Assembly (NCBI RefSeq): GCF_011764565.1
Contig: NZ_AP022871.1
Location: forward strand, 4,216,320-4,280,319
From: Phytohabitans suffuscus
Lineage (GTDB): Bacteria > Actinomycetota > Actinomycetes > Mycobacteriales > Micromonosporaceae
Reading direction: 5' to 3'
DNA length: 64,000 bases
The translations under genes were made by a program, and so were the position numbers. Below the pieces are notes generated by a model. The model did no database searches and was not told the origin of the DNA. It saw only the letters and a list, made by a program, of their open reading frames with translations. This document shows, piece after piece, positions 8,407 through 18,155 of this stretch. How positions within the stretch are numbered: position 1 is the stretch's first letter; each line of letters begins with the position of its first letter.

Positions 8407-9866
8407 TCAGGCGGTTTTGCGACGCTGTTGTTTGATTTTGTTGGCGACGGCGTCGGCGGCTTCGTGGTGGAGGCGTTTGACGACGCTGGTGTAGGTGTCG
8501 CGGGTGAGTGTGGTGGTGGTGTGGCCGAGTTGTTCGGAGACGACTTTGATGTCGATGCCGGCGTCGAGGGCCATGGTGGCGGCGCCGTGGCGCAGGTCGT
8601 GCGGCCGGATGGGTGGCAGCCCGGCTTTGCGGAGTAGCCGGCGGAAGCGTTGGGTGACCAGGTTGGGGTGCCATGCTCGGCCGTCGGGGCGGACGAAGAA
8701 CAGGCCGGTGTCGGGCCAGTCCGCACCGGCGGCGAGTTTCCAGGCGTTGCGGCGGGCCTTGTAGGCGGTGAGGACTTTGACGGTGTCGTCGTCGAGGACG
8801 AGGTCGCGGTTCCCGGCGTCGCTTTTCGGGGTTTCTGTTTGGTGGTCCGGCCGTGGGTGGTGATCTGGTTGTTGATCGTCACCTCTTTCTTGGCCAGGCG
8901 GACTTCGGCGTCGAGGAGTCCGCAGGCTTCGCCGCGGCGTGGTCCGCGGTAGGCCATGAAGTGGTACATGGGGTGCAGGTCCGGGTCGTGTTCGGCGGCG
9001 TAGTCCAGGAATTGGGCGAGCAGGTCGTCGGTCCAGACCATGACCGGGCCGGGTACCTGCCCGGTCTGTTGCCAGCGGGCGACGCGTTCGGGCTCCCACA
9101 CGATCGGCCTGGTCCGCTCGGCCGGGGTTTTGACGAGGGTGGCCGGGTTGGTGATCCCGGCGATGAGTTCCTCGGCGAGGGCGTCGTTGATGGCCTTGCG
9201 CAGGGTGGCGCGGATGCCGTGGCGGGTGGACGGCCCGGTCGGTCGTATCCCGCGCACGCTGTTCCGGATCTGCGGGTCGTCGCTGGTCTTGGCGGCGCGT
9301 ATCTCGTTGTTGCGGGTTTCGATCGCCGTGAACATGGCCTTGATGTGGCGGGCTTTGAGCTTGTCCAGGCGGATGTCGCCGAGGTGCGGGATGAGGTGGA
9401 CCCTCACGTGTGATTCGTACCCGCGCAGGGTGTTGTCGTCGATGGTCAGGCCGGTGAGCCATTCGGTGAGGTAGGCAGCCACGGTCGGCGCTTCCGCGAG
9501 GGCGACGTTGGCGCGTAGCCGTATGCGGATGCTGTCCAGGTCGGGCAGCGGCTGCCGGGCGTTGACGGCAGCCTGCATCAGGTTGGCGACCTCGGTGCGG
9601 CGGTCCCGGTCCCGGCCTGCGAGGGCGAGCAGCTGCCGGGCGTGGTCGAGTTCGTCGGCGGCGGCGCGGTAGCTGTCAAAGCTGCCACGGCGGAGCTGCC
9701 GCCGTCCGCCGGTGGCGGTGACGGGAAGTTCAAGCTGGTACTGCCACAGGCCGTGGTCAGGGCTCCACGTCCCGTTCGGGCGGCGCAGTTTCGGGCAGCT
9801 GTTGCCCAGCAGCTTCCTGCCGGGGTCGCGGCAGCCGCAGCGCTTGGAAATGGATCCTTCCGACAT
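8407..9866 (-). pseudogene. Tyrosine integrase of an actinomycete integrative element (single frameshift)
   Basis: About 486 residues if the frameshift is repaired. The N-terminus has KRCGCRDPGRKLLGNSCP, a Cys-rich segment typical of this actinobacterial integrase group, then a SAM-like core-binding domain (TLRGYESHVRVHLIPHLGDI). The catalytic domain holds Arg in AYRGPRRGEACGL, the box II HDLRHGAATMAL, GH in EQLGHTTTTLTRDTY and the terminal Tyr. The frame breaks in a run of four C at 8828-8831. One extra C restores KPPKSDAGNR, exactly as in the related integrase at 54-55.7 kb. It is either inactivated or a homopolymer base-call error. The excisionase gene lies directly upstream. Confidence 0.85.
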
Positions 9867-10039
9867 CAGGCTTTCTCCTGCTCAAGATGGGGCTGGCGCT
9901 ACCCACGGGCGGGGCAGCGGATTTGTCGATTGACATCCACGCGTGCCTCGCCGAGACGATCAAGTCGCGGCTCACTACGCGTGCGGGTGTGCAGGTCGCC
10001 GCGACGGTAGGTCGGCACGCCGGCACGCACACGGGCCGA

Positions 10040-10318
10040 TCACGGAGGTTGGTCGTGTCCGGACTCGAGGCATAAGGCGGCGAGGATGGGCTGGACCGGT
10101 ACCCGGTACTGGGTACCGACGCGGATGACCGGTACGGGGAACTGGCCGCGTTTGGCCAGTAGGTAGGCGGTGCTCATCGCGAGGCCGAAGATCTGCGCGG
10201 CGGTGTGCAGGTTGGTGGACGCGCCGAGGGCGCGGATCGCCTCCGGCGTCCAGGTCACCTCGCCGCCCAGTCCGGGATCAGCGCGGCGGCTGGTCCGGCT
10301 TCGTCGGTTTTTACTCAA
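10040..10318 (-). CDS. Excisionase-like helix-turn-helix protein
   Basis: About 92 residues starting at TTG 10318 (LSKNRRSRTS), preceded at 5 bases by AAGGAG. A GTG at 10258 (VTWTPEAIR) is an alternative. The core LHTAAQIFGLAMSTAYLLAK, followed by GQFPVPVIRVGTQYRVPV, is the winged-helix MerR/excisionase fold of directionality factors that sit before integrases in actinomycete integrative elements. It would bind the att region, bend DNA and favour excision, and may repress its own operon. The integrase start lies 173 bp downstream. Confidence 0.75.
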   Translation of the reverse strand: MSKNRRSRTSRRADPGLGGEVTWTPEAIRALGASTNLHTAAQIFGLAMSTAYLLAKRGQFPVPVIRVGTQYRVPVQPILAALCLESGHDQPP

Positions 10319-10641
10319 CGTGGCTCCTTGTGCTCTGGGCGATGGTGGTGTCGTCTCGGCGGCGTTGGCCGTCGAAGGCGTGGCCGTCTGGCGCCGATCC
10401 CGCAGCTCCGGTTCGCGGTGCTTAGCCTCGCGGCGCGCCGGGTGCACAGGCGCTCCGGCCGGTCGTACATGCGAGGTGCTGCCTGCGGGGCTTAGCGGCC
10501 GATAGGGCCGACGAGCGCCTCGGGCCGCCTCGCCCACTTCGCTGCCGGCCAGCCGGGCGGGAATCCGGTACTGCACAGCGGGCCGTGTCCACACGGTCGG
10601 GCCTGTGCGCGTCTACGGCGGGCAGGCCCGAGCGGTGGGTG

Positions 10642-11618
10642 TTACGGCTGCCGGGTGTAGCTGTATTCGCCGTCGACGATGGATTCGTCGCCGGGTCGGT
10701 TCGGGTCGTGGATGGGGTGTTCGGCGAGGTTCGCCGCGTCGAGGAACAGCGCCTCGTCGTTGGGATGTTCCAGTTGCGGTGTCTGCGGGAACTGGTGCAG
10801 TTTGACCCGCTGCCCGACCCCGACCGGCTGCCACACCGTGTCGGCGGGGTGGCCGGCCTCGGGGTGGGTGGTGGCGACGGTCAGCTGGTGCAGGTTGAGC
10901 CGGGCCAGCTGCCGGTGCAGGGCGGCTTCCCGGTCCGGGTCGGCTGCCCGGTACAGCAGGATGGCCAGGCCGGTGCGTTCGGCGATGGGCGGGTAGCGGT
11001 GGACCCGGTTCGCCAGGGTGGGGATGGGGGTGTCGCCGGGGTCGGGTTCGAGCCAGAACCCGTGCCGCTGCTGGTGGTGGATGTACTCGCCGTGCCAGGC
11101 GGGGTGGCGGCTGGGGTGAGTACGCCGTGGCAGGTGCGCGGTGACCACCAGGCCCGCAGATCGGTGCCGTCGTTGGCGCGGGCGTGTGCGGCGAGGTTGA
11201 CGAAGAACTGGTTGAGATCCCACAGTTCGGCCAGGTGCGGATGCGCCCACAGGCGCTGCTGCTGCCGGTAGGTGCGGGCCGGGCTGGGGATCGGGTCGGC
11301 CGGTGGTGTGGCCATGACGGCGCCGAGCGGTCCGAGGCACCACACGCTTTCGATGGTGTTGGTGCGGGTGGGGCCGATCGAGAAGCGGTCCAGCCAGCCG
11401 CGGCGGGAAAGGATCCGCAGCCGGCGTTCGGTACCGGCCGGGTCGGGGTGGAAGCCGAGCGTGGTGAGTTGGGCGGTGGTCAGGATGCGGTGCTCGGCGA
11501 TCATCAGGATCGCCCAGCGGTCCCGGCCGGTGGTCCGCCCGACCTCGTCGAGGAACAGGTCGGCGGGGACGGGTTTGGGCGAGGGGACGGTGAACGGGTT
11601 GGGGTGGGTGGTCGTCAC
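10642..11618 (-). pseudogene. Replication-relaxation family protein (single frameshift)
   Basis: About 325 residues if repaired. The N-terminal winged-helix region (DRWAILMIAEHRILTTAQLT, ERRLRILSRRGWLDRFS) and the mid-protein HLAELWDLNQFFVNLAAHAR match the replication-relaxation family of actinobacterial plasmids and integrative elements. Near 11105 the frame slips in a C run. Downstream, AWHGEYIHHQQRHGFWLEPD and the C-terminus ending SIVDGEYSYTRQP continue in the next frame to 10642. One added C restores a continuous protein. The family is associated with plasmid replication but its biochemistry is poorly known. Confidence 0.75.
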
Positions 11619-11781
11619 GACCGGTACCTCCAGGTAGCTGCCGCACTCATGCAGCGCGGCGGATGGGTGCCGCCTGGCGGCGTCGGTGCCGCCAGACGGG
11701 GTGGCGCTGGACAGGGACTGCCGCCGCCCGACGATGCGGGCGGCGGCAGCCGGGTGGTGCGCTGGGGCTTTAGGGCGCGGG

Positions 11782-12672
11782 TTAATCGCCTTCGGCGTGT
11801 TCGCCTTGGTCCAGGTGGGGGATGGCGGTGGCGAGATCGGCCAGGGTGAGCAGGCCAGGGTGGCCGTGCAGCCACCACACCCGGCTGGCCGGGTTCAGCC
11901 CGTTGGTGGTGGCGTGGTCGCGGGTGCCGGTGGCCACCGGCAGGTCGGGCAGGTCCAGTTCGGCGATTTCCTGGTGCAGGTGCAGGGCGCGGTCGGTGGC
12001 GTGCAGCCAGAACAGCACCGGCCAAGCCGGCCCGCCCCGCACCATCAAGGTGCAGTAGCTGACGAGCTTGCGGCCGAGTTCGGTGATCGGTTCGGTGCCG
12101 GTGTCGTACTCCAGGAAGAACGGCACCTGCTGGTCGCCGGTCTGCCAGATGCCGTGCCCGTCGGGGTGGACCGGTGTCGGCCGAGCCTTGAGGTCGGTCG
12201 GGTCGTCGCGGCGGGTGAACGCGCCCGGCCGGGCGCATCGCGACTCCGGCCACCACCGCACCAGCGCGTGGCCGGGGTGGGTGCGGGCATAGCCGGCCAG
12301 ATCGGTGAAGAACCCGTTGACCCCGAGCCGGTGCGCCATGGTCCGGGCGGACGTCCACCGCCGGCGGCGGGCCCGGCCGTAGCCAGGCCGCGGTGGTGGT
12401 TCGTCGCGTTGCGCGGCGACGATTTCCGCGCCCAACTGGTCGATCACATAGTGGTACGGGAAGGAGCCGCCGTCAGGTTTGAACGGCCGGAACCGGTCCA
12501 CCACGCCAATGTTCGTCAGGCGGGTGAGGCGGCGTTGGGCGAAATCCAGCGACGGGAACAGGGCGTGGGTGATCTGGAACGTGGTCAGCACGCCGTGGTC
12601 GTACAACCATTCCAGCAGCAGGTGGTCGCGGGCGGTCAGCAGGGACTGCGCGCGCAGAACATGGTCAGGCAC
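11782..12672 (-). CDS. Replication-relaxation family protein
   Basis: 296 residues from the GTG at 12672, which has GAGAG 7 bases upstream. It starts VPDHVLRAQSLLTARDHLLL, then winged-helix motifs (TTFQITHALF, FAQRRLTRLTNIGVVDRFRP), a central LGVNGFFTDLAGYARTHPGH segment and EYDTGTEPITELGRKLVSY, where the acidic residues resemble the nuclease-like core of this family. It is a paralogue of the neighbouring frameshifted gene; tandem copies are common in actinobacterial elements. Longer upstream frames look non-coding. With integrase and excisionase it marks the remains of an integrative element. No FtsK/TraB transfer gene is present. Confidence 0.8.
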   Translation of the reverse strand: MPDHVLRAQSLLTARDHLLLEWLYDHGVLTTFQITHALFPSLDFAQRRLTRLTNIGVVDRFRPFKPDGGSFPYHYVIDQLGAEIVAAQRDEPPPRPGYGRARRRRWTSARTMAHRLGVNGFFTDLAGYARTHPGHALVRWWPESRCARPGAFTRRDDPTDLKARPTPVHPDGHGIWQTGDQQVPFFLEYDTGTEPITELGRKLVSYCTLMVRGGPAWPVLFWLHATDRALHLHQEIAELDLPDLPVATGTRDHATTNGLNPASRVWWLHGHPGLLTLADLATAIPHLDQGEHAEGD

Positions 12673-13674
12673 AGCAGGACTCTCAATTCTGTCGATACGA
12701 AACAGGGGTGGACATGGAAATGTGGCCCCCTGTGGGAGAAGACCCGAGAGGTCTTTCTGAGCAGGACGGGAATCTGTCACAGCCGCCTTGCCTGCATTGA
12801 CAGAAGACGACGGGGTCCGTGTCGGGGTCAGTCTGAAGACCGACCCGGAGAGGGACCACAGCACTGACGGCCGCACCGACCCCAACCCGACCGCCACCAT
12901 CCGGCACCACCGAAATCGGGGGATGCTCGGGCACGGCACCGGCCGGCAGCCGCGACGCAGCGCCGACGACGGGCGCGGCGGCGGCGTTCCCTTGGCCAGC
13001 GGCTGTGCCGCCCGATGTGCCCAGCCCGAAGTGCCGCTGGCGCAATGTGCCGGCACTGCAGCGGCCTAACGCCGTCCGACGGGCACGGGGGATCCGTGCC
13101 GGCAATGCCGGCACAGCGATCACCGCTGGCCACTCAAGTCCAGGGCCTGCGCGCCGGCCTCAACGCCCCCGACGCCGGCGGACATCGCGCCCAGGCGCCA
13201 CCGGCCCGGACCAGTCGCCGTCAGCGGCCCGGGAGTACGCCGCCGTCCGCCCGCGGCGCCATCGGACGCACCCGTGCCGGCCGAGCCTCACCCCGGCCGG
13301 CGAACGCCGCCGGTCATCGATCGACGGCCGATGACGCCTGCACCTACCAACCGGGGTTTGTCAGACGTGGCGAACACTTCCCGATCTCACAGCGATCTGA
13401 CAAACACAACCCCTCCGCACACAGATCCCACTGTCAGACACGTTGCGTGTCTGACAGCGCGGCGGTCCCCTTCTGTCAGAGCAGGTCACGGCCGGACCCC
13501 ATTCACGCGGTAGCACAGCGTGACATCGCCGTTGAGTGGCGCACCGGATGCGCCGGTTTCCCGGCCGCGCAGCGCCGGCCCTCCGTGGCGGCGGCATCCT
13601 CGCCCGGCGCCGCCGGGCAGGTACGCCAGCGCGCCGTCATCAGGCTCCGCCGGTCCACGGGCGCCGATCGGCAG
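12673..13674. other. Long intergenic region of the element, with palindrome cluster
   Basis: About 1 kb without a convincing gene. Long open frames on the + strand (for example 13015-13995) are His/Arg/Pro/Ser-rich and run antisense into the oxidase pseudogene. The useful content is the TGTCAGA repeat cluster at 13359-13480. The right part is composition-biased filler up to the truncated end of the oxidase gene. Confidence 0.5.
13359..13480. promoter_or_regulatory. TGTCAGA repeat cluster with a 27-bp palindrome
   Basis: The centre is a perfect inverted repeat at 13431-13457: arms CTGTCAGACACG and their complement around TTG. Further half-sites lie at 13359-13366 (TGTCAGAC), 13396-13402 (TCTGACA) and 13474-13480 (TGTCAGA). 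Such clustered inverted sites upstream of plasmid-type genes suit either a repressor operator or replication iterons of the element. Which of these it is cannot be told from sequence. Confidence 0.6.
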
Positions 13675-14443
13675 TCACGCTACGTGGAGGTCCCAGTCAT
13701 CTGGGACGGCAAGCCCACCAAGGACAACCGCGTCGCCGTGCGGGTAGATGTGCAGCAGGTCCTCAGACGGACCCGTGTCCTCGGCGAAGAACTCCGTGAT
13801 GCCTGGGTTCTTCCGACGACGAGTTGGCCCGGATGGCCGTCAGGCCGGGGTCGGGTACGAGCTCGCGAGCACCGATCCCCGCTGCAGTTGACCACGATTC
13901 GGGTGGCAGCGGCCGCCTCGTCGAGTGAGTCGACGCGACGGGCCTCGACGACAACGCCGGCACTGGCCAGTCGCCCTCGAAGGTATGCCAGGTAGACGGG
14001 CATATCGACCAGCGGGGCCACGAATCGCCAGCCGGTGGCGAACCCCTTGGGTAGCTCGCTGTCCTGGCACATGCGGAAGCCGTCGAGCTGGTCGGCCCAC
14101 TCAGGTGTCCGCGGCCGGTGAATCAAACAGGCCGTTGACACTCAGGCGGCTCCGCCGGCATCCGGGACGCCTCGATCCCAGCTACGAGACGAACGCCCAT
14201 GTTCGGCTGTCTCGCGAGCTTGCGCAGCTCGTCCAGCGTCTGCCGGCTCCAGATGCGAACCTTGTCCAGCGGCTCGACCAGGTACGGACCCCACATCGCG
14301 CCGCCCGCGAAGCAAGTGGTGGCTTCGGCCGGGTCGGCGCTCCAGATCCGCACCCGCAGATCCGCCTCAGCGAGGCGAACCGCGGTGGTCAGGCCGGACA
14401 CGCCAGCGCCGATCACGAGGACGTCAGCGTCGTCAGTCCGCAC
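13675..14443 (-). pseudogene. D-amino-acid oxidase (FAD-dependent), decayed and truncated
   Basis: The N-terminus has the FAD Rossmann motif VLVIGAGVSGLTTAVRLAE, then CFAGGAMWGPY and the ELPKGFATGWRFVAPLVDMP stretch typical of D-amino-acid oxidases. It is broken in several places. A 41-bp insertion flanked by the 8-bp repeat CACTCAGG (14098-14105 and 14139-14146) shifts the frame. A second shift follows the NCSG motif, after which GARELVPDP and a C-terminal LLHIYPHGDA-like stretch lie in other frames. The sequence stops at 13675, about 60 residues short of family length. It once oxidised D-amino acids but is not functional now. Truncation at the edge of the integrative-element region suggests damage by insertion. 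Confidence 0.8.
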
Positions 14444-14518
14444 GGCTTGACCGTACTTTCAGCCGCGGTGCTGGACGAGCCCGGCTTCGAGTTCCGGAAC
14501 AGATCCGCGACGGCCCAG

Positions 14519-14892
14519 CTACTTGCGGTGCCGCAGGTCTAGGGCGAGCCGCGTCAACAAGGCGACACTGCGCGGCGAGCGGACCCTGCCGAGCCCGGGC
14601 AGCGCGAGCCGGACCCCATCGGCTGCGTCGTCGAGCTTGCCGTAGCCGAGTGCAAGCCAGGCGCCCTCGTACAGGACCCAGCGCTGTGAGGGGCTCGCCC
14701 CCACTCGTCGTCCAGCATCCGCAGGCGCGGCACAGTGGCCTCGAACGAGTCGTCTGGTGATAGGTCGCGGGGACGACTGCGGAGGCGGGGATCTGGATGG
14801 CGAGTTAGATGCTCACCGCGACCTGCAGAAGCCATCAGGTTCAGGGCATACGCGTCAGTCGAAGAGGCTGGGTTGCGATTGGGGCGCGCCAT
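14519..14892 (-). pseudogene. Remnant of a helical (TPR-type regulator-like) protein
   Basis: About 120 codons in two frames. The first starts MARPNRNPASS and reaches MLDDEWG near 14697. The second continues as WVLYEGAWLALGYGKLDDAA and ends LTRLALDLRHRK at 14519. The helical leucine/alanine-rich C-terminus resembles the end of actinobacterial XRE-TPR regulators, but no HTH is present. The break again lies near a G/C run. Function not assigned. Confidence 0.35.
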
Positions 14893-15044
14893 GAAGATCT
14901 CTCATCGGGGCGCTGGCCGCTTCCTTGCTCATCGGCTGCGTGCCTGCCGAAGCAGCGGGTGATGGAGGGTCTGCCGCCACCCGTGGGGGTGGCTCCTGCC
15001 AGGGAGTGTGGACACGAGCGGCGGCAGACCGGTCTTCGGCGGCG

Positions 15045-15248
15045 TCAGTCAGCCGGCCTCCCGTCGCCTGGAGAGCCACCGTGGGCCAGGCCGGCGAAGA
15101 ACGCCTGATATACGTGGACGAGATCGTCGGCGAGTTCCTCGCACTGGGCCTGGTCGATCGGGATGTTGTTGCGGTCGGCGTATGCCGCGATCCGCTGCGC
15201 CGCGACCGCCACGACTGCCTTGGCGGCGTCGGAGTTGACCGGAAGCAT
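15045..15248 (-). CDS. Small hypothetical protein downstream of a DUF5753 regulator
   Basis: 67 residues starting MLPVNSDAAKAVVAVAAQRI and ending ADDLVHVYQAFFAGLAHGG plus a short tail. It is helical, alanine-rich and acidic, with no known domain. It overlaps the 3' end of the XRE gene in another frame, a common arrangement for the small partner genes that follow DUF5753 regulators in actinobacteria (usually DUF397, which this does not resemble). Possibly a partner or target of the regulator. Confidence 0.5.
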   Translation of the reverse strand: MLPVNSDAAKAVVAVAAQRIAAYADRNNIPIDQAQCEELADDLVHVYQAFFAGLAHGGSPGDGRPAD

Positions 15249-16171
15249 CACACTGCCCCTGATCGGGCGAGCCGACCGCCCGGCTGCCGCCGGACAGGTC
15301 GTCGGCCGCCTCTTGGACGAGTTCGGCGGAGCGAACCGGCTCCAAGGCGGTCTCCTTGAGCTTGTCGAAGATGTCCACGTAGCGGTCCGCGTCGGTGGCC
15401 TCGACGACCAATCGGCCGGTGAAGTGCTCGACCACCGCGACCGGCGGGTACGGGCGCTGCAGCTTGCACACCGTGAACGCACCGTCCAGGCCAGGGTGCC
15501 AACTGGTCCGGTCGGGCAAGACCCGGACGTCGACGTGCGGTCGTTCCACGGTTCGAGTTAGAAACTCCAGCTGCTGCTGCAACACGGCCCGACCACCGAC
15601 CGGCCGGCGCAAGACCTGCTCCTCCAGCAGGATGGTCAACCGGGTGCGCGGCTGGTCGTCCAGCTGATTCTGCCGGCTGATCACCCGGGCGACGATCTGA
15701 TCGGCCCGCCGTCCATCCGAGACGGTCTGCCGGATGATGGTTTCTGCGTAGTCGCGGGTCTGCACCACATCAGGTATCAGGAGTGGGGCGTAGATGCACA
15801 GCTCCTCTGCCTTGGCCTGCAGCCACCACGGGTCGATCGGGAGCAGTCCCTTCCCGTTGATGGGTAGGAGGCTGTCGTAGCGGCTGGCGGTCGGCTGCCA
15901 CTGGTTGATCTGCCACGCCGACTGCGACAGCTCAATCAGCTGCGAGCGATGGACCTCGTCGTACACGCCGTACACATCCAGTAGGGCGATGACGTGGTCT
16001 CGGCGGAACGGCCACTCCGCCCGCTCATACCTCGCGAGCGTGCTGAACTCGACGCCGAGGTGGGGCGATGTACTTCAGTGTCAGGCCCCGGTCCTCCCGC
16101 AGCTTGCGCATCTGTTCACCGAGGTATTGGGCGCGGATGGTCTGGATGAACTGTTCCCGTTTGGCCGGCAC
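15049..16171 (-). pseudogene. XRE-family regulator with DUF5753 domain (frameshift after HTH)
   Basis: The GTG at 16171 gives VPAKREQFIQTIRAQYLGEQ, then MRKLREDRGLTLKYIA, the first part of an XRE helix-turn-helix. A run of four C near 16064 shifts the frame. With one C removed the protein continues HLGVEFSTLARYERAEWPF and through the DUF5753 domain: LCIYAPLLIPDVVQTRDYAE, RLTILLEEQVLRRPVGG, VRVLPDRTSWHPGLDGAFTV, VAVVEHFTGRLVVEA. It is the second of two tandem paralogues; the other starts at 17081. Members regulate small partner genes and antibiotic-related clusters. It is functional only if the frameshift is a sequencing error. Confidence 0.75.
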
Positions 16172-16190
16172 GATGGCCCCTCTCTTTTTG

Positions 16191-17081
16191 TCAGCTCGTC
16201 GAATCGATCGGTACGTGGTTGGCGAGACGACCGGTCAACGCCGCCGACTCGCTCGCCATGCTGGCGGCGTCCCAGAGTTGGTCGAACATGCCGGAGTACT
16301 CCTCGGCCACCGGGCCCTCGTGCACGGCCACGCCATGCAAGTGGCCGGTGCAGGCCACCTGCGGCGGATAGGGCTCAGGCAGCTCGAACACGGTGAACCA
16401 GCCGTCGGTCCAGGGCACGTAGCCGGCCTCGGGTGGCAGGACCCGCACCTGGATGCGATCGCTGCGACCGAGCTTGGCCAGGTGGTCAAGCTGGCTGGGC
16501 AGCGTGCTGGTGAGCCCGCCGACCTGCCGGCGCAGCACCGACTCGGCGAGCACTGCACGCACGCTGGTCACCCGGCCGTTGTCCAATGCCTGCCGCCGGT
16601 CCCGGAACGCTCGTACCCACCAGCCGACCTGGGCGTCCGAGACGTCCTTCACCTCACGACGGACGACCGCCTCCACATACTCGGACGTCCGCAGCGGCTC
16701 CGGCACCAGCACCGGGCCGTAGCAACGGACCCGCTGCGCGACCGACTCCAGCCACAGGAAGTCCAACATGGACACGTCCAGGTCTGGGCCGACGAAGTCG
16801 TCCTGCCACCGCGGCAACCGGAACACCTGACGCGCCAACCCCAGCAGATGATCGCGCTCGACCCGGTCATAGACCCCGTACAGGTCCAGCAACGCGGCCA
16901 CCTTGTCGAACACGAACACCTGCCGCCCATGCTCGTGACCGGCAAGGTCGGCGAATTCAACACCCAGTTAGTTGGCGACGTACTTCAGCGTCAGACCACG
17001 ATCCTCACGAAGCCCACGCAACCGGCCACCCAGCCACCGCGACCGCAACGACGTCTCATCACGACCACGACGCGATGGCAC
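16191..17081 (-). pseudogene. XRE-family regulator with DUF5753 domain (in-frame stop in HTH)
   Basis: The GTG at 17081 has an ideal GGAGGTAAGC ribosome site. The reading starts VPSRRGRDETSLRSRWLGG, then RLRGLREDRGLTLKYVAN, and is cut by TAA where the paralogue has a residue before LGVEF. Reading continues in the same frame with LGVEFADLAGHEH and a complete DUF5753 domain (CYGPVLVPEPLRTSEYVE, ESVLRRQVGGLTSTLPSQLD, VLPPEAGYVPWTDGWFTVFE). Unlike most lesions here this is a substitution, not a homopolymer slip, so it is more likely genuine. It ends 20 bp before its paralogue. Confidence 0.75.
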
Positions 17082-17212
17082 GCTTACCTCCTGACTCCGC
17101 CATTGCCTTCCTCTCCATACAGGTACTTATCGCGACAGGCTCACGCTCGACCTGTGGCCATCGAAATAGCGTTCTGCCTCGTCCTGGATATTTAGAACCA
17201 GGAATGTGTGAG

Positions 17213-17986
17213 TCAGGCAGCTCGCAAGGGTCCCGCCCCGGTCACGGTTGGCTGGAAGCCGCTACGCAAGCCAAGGTACGAATGCGGGTCGCCGACGATG
17301 CGCAGCATGGTGCGTTCACCGGAGAACTGGCTTCTCCCGTGCAGCCAACGGTCGTTGAGTACGACATAGCCGTCACCCTCGCGCAGGTCGAGAGTGATCG
17401 TCCGGTCCTGCGCGAGCGCGCGGAGTCTGCCAATGTACGGAGTTACAACGGGTGAGAAGCGGGCCAGCGCATCGAACCGGATTCGGATGGCCATCCGGTC
17501 GTTCTCGATCTCCTGGAAGACGGCGCCGAGGTGCCCGAGTCCGCCGCCGAAGTAAGCGGAGCGTGGCGTCGAAAGCGCCGTCAGCATGGCGAGGTCCGTG
17601 CGGGCAATCTCGTCGTACAAGGTGCGGCCGTCAACGACATGGCTGTGTCCACCGGCCTGCGCGGGTTGGATGCAACCCAGCATCAGCACGCGTGGTGGTC
17701 GCTCTACGGCTGAACCGTCAGTGTGCGGCCACAGCGCTCGGTCACTGAACCCTGTGACGCTGCTGCCCTCCGGCACAGGCCGCTGGACGATCGTGGTCAC
17801 GCCATCGTCGTCGCTGTCGCGGTGCAAGCGAATCGTGAGTAGTGATCGGCCCGCACGAATGAGGGATTCTCGCCCGTTCCCACCGCGAAGAAGTACGATG
17901 CCGTGCGACGCGAGGCCGGCGACGATGGCGCGCCTACTGTTCGGCTCCTTCAGGTCCACATTGGGCAGGCTCGTATCGTCGCGCAT
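17213..17986 (-). CDS. TauD/TfdA-like Fe(II)/2-oxoglutarate-dependent oxygenase
   Basis: 257 residues with the TauD-type facial triad: ALWPHTDGS gives HxD, and NDRWLHGRSQF near the C-terminus gives the distal His, followed by RTMLRIVGDP with the Arg expected to bind 2-oxoglutarate. Clavaminate-synthase-like oxygenases of this length hydroxylate amino acids or tailor natural products; the substrate cannot be read from sequence. The ATG at 17986 has GGAGGTGATCAG directly upstream. The gene diverges from the Nudix gene across a 169-bp promoter region. It may belong with the neighbouring D-amino-acid oxidase remnant to a former small-molecule pathway. Confidence 0.8.
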   Translation of the reverse strand: MRDDTSLPNVDLKEPNSRRAIVAGLASHGIVLLRGGNGRESLIRAGRSLLTIRLHRDSDDDGVTTIVQRPVPEGSSVTGFSDRALWPHTDGSAVERPPRVLMLGCIQPAQAGGHSHVVDGRTLYDEIARTDLAMLTALSTPRSAYFGGGLGHLGAVFQEIENDRMAIRIRFDALARFSPVVTPYIGRLRALAQDRTITLDLREGDGYVVLNDRWLHGRSQFSGERTMLRIVGDPHSYLGLRSGFQPTVTGAGPLRAA

Positions 17987-18155
17987 CTGATCACCTCCGA
18001 GGGCTGGCTCCCGCTGTTGGCATCCACCGTCGCTGCATATGCGGGAGGGGGCAAGTGACGGATTGTCAACCCCACGTGAACTGGCGACTAGGGATCCCCG
18101 TGGTACGTTCCCGACACGGCCCTGGCGGCAATGTGACAGCAGAAGGAGGCCGGTA

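Noticed and set aside
13015..13995. Long + strand open frame of about 326 codons
   Set aside because: Composition is Arg/His/Ser/Pro-rich without a domain, and its 3' part is antisense to the oxidase pseudogene; typical of open frames in high-GC DNA.
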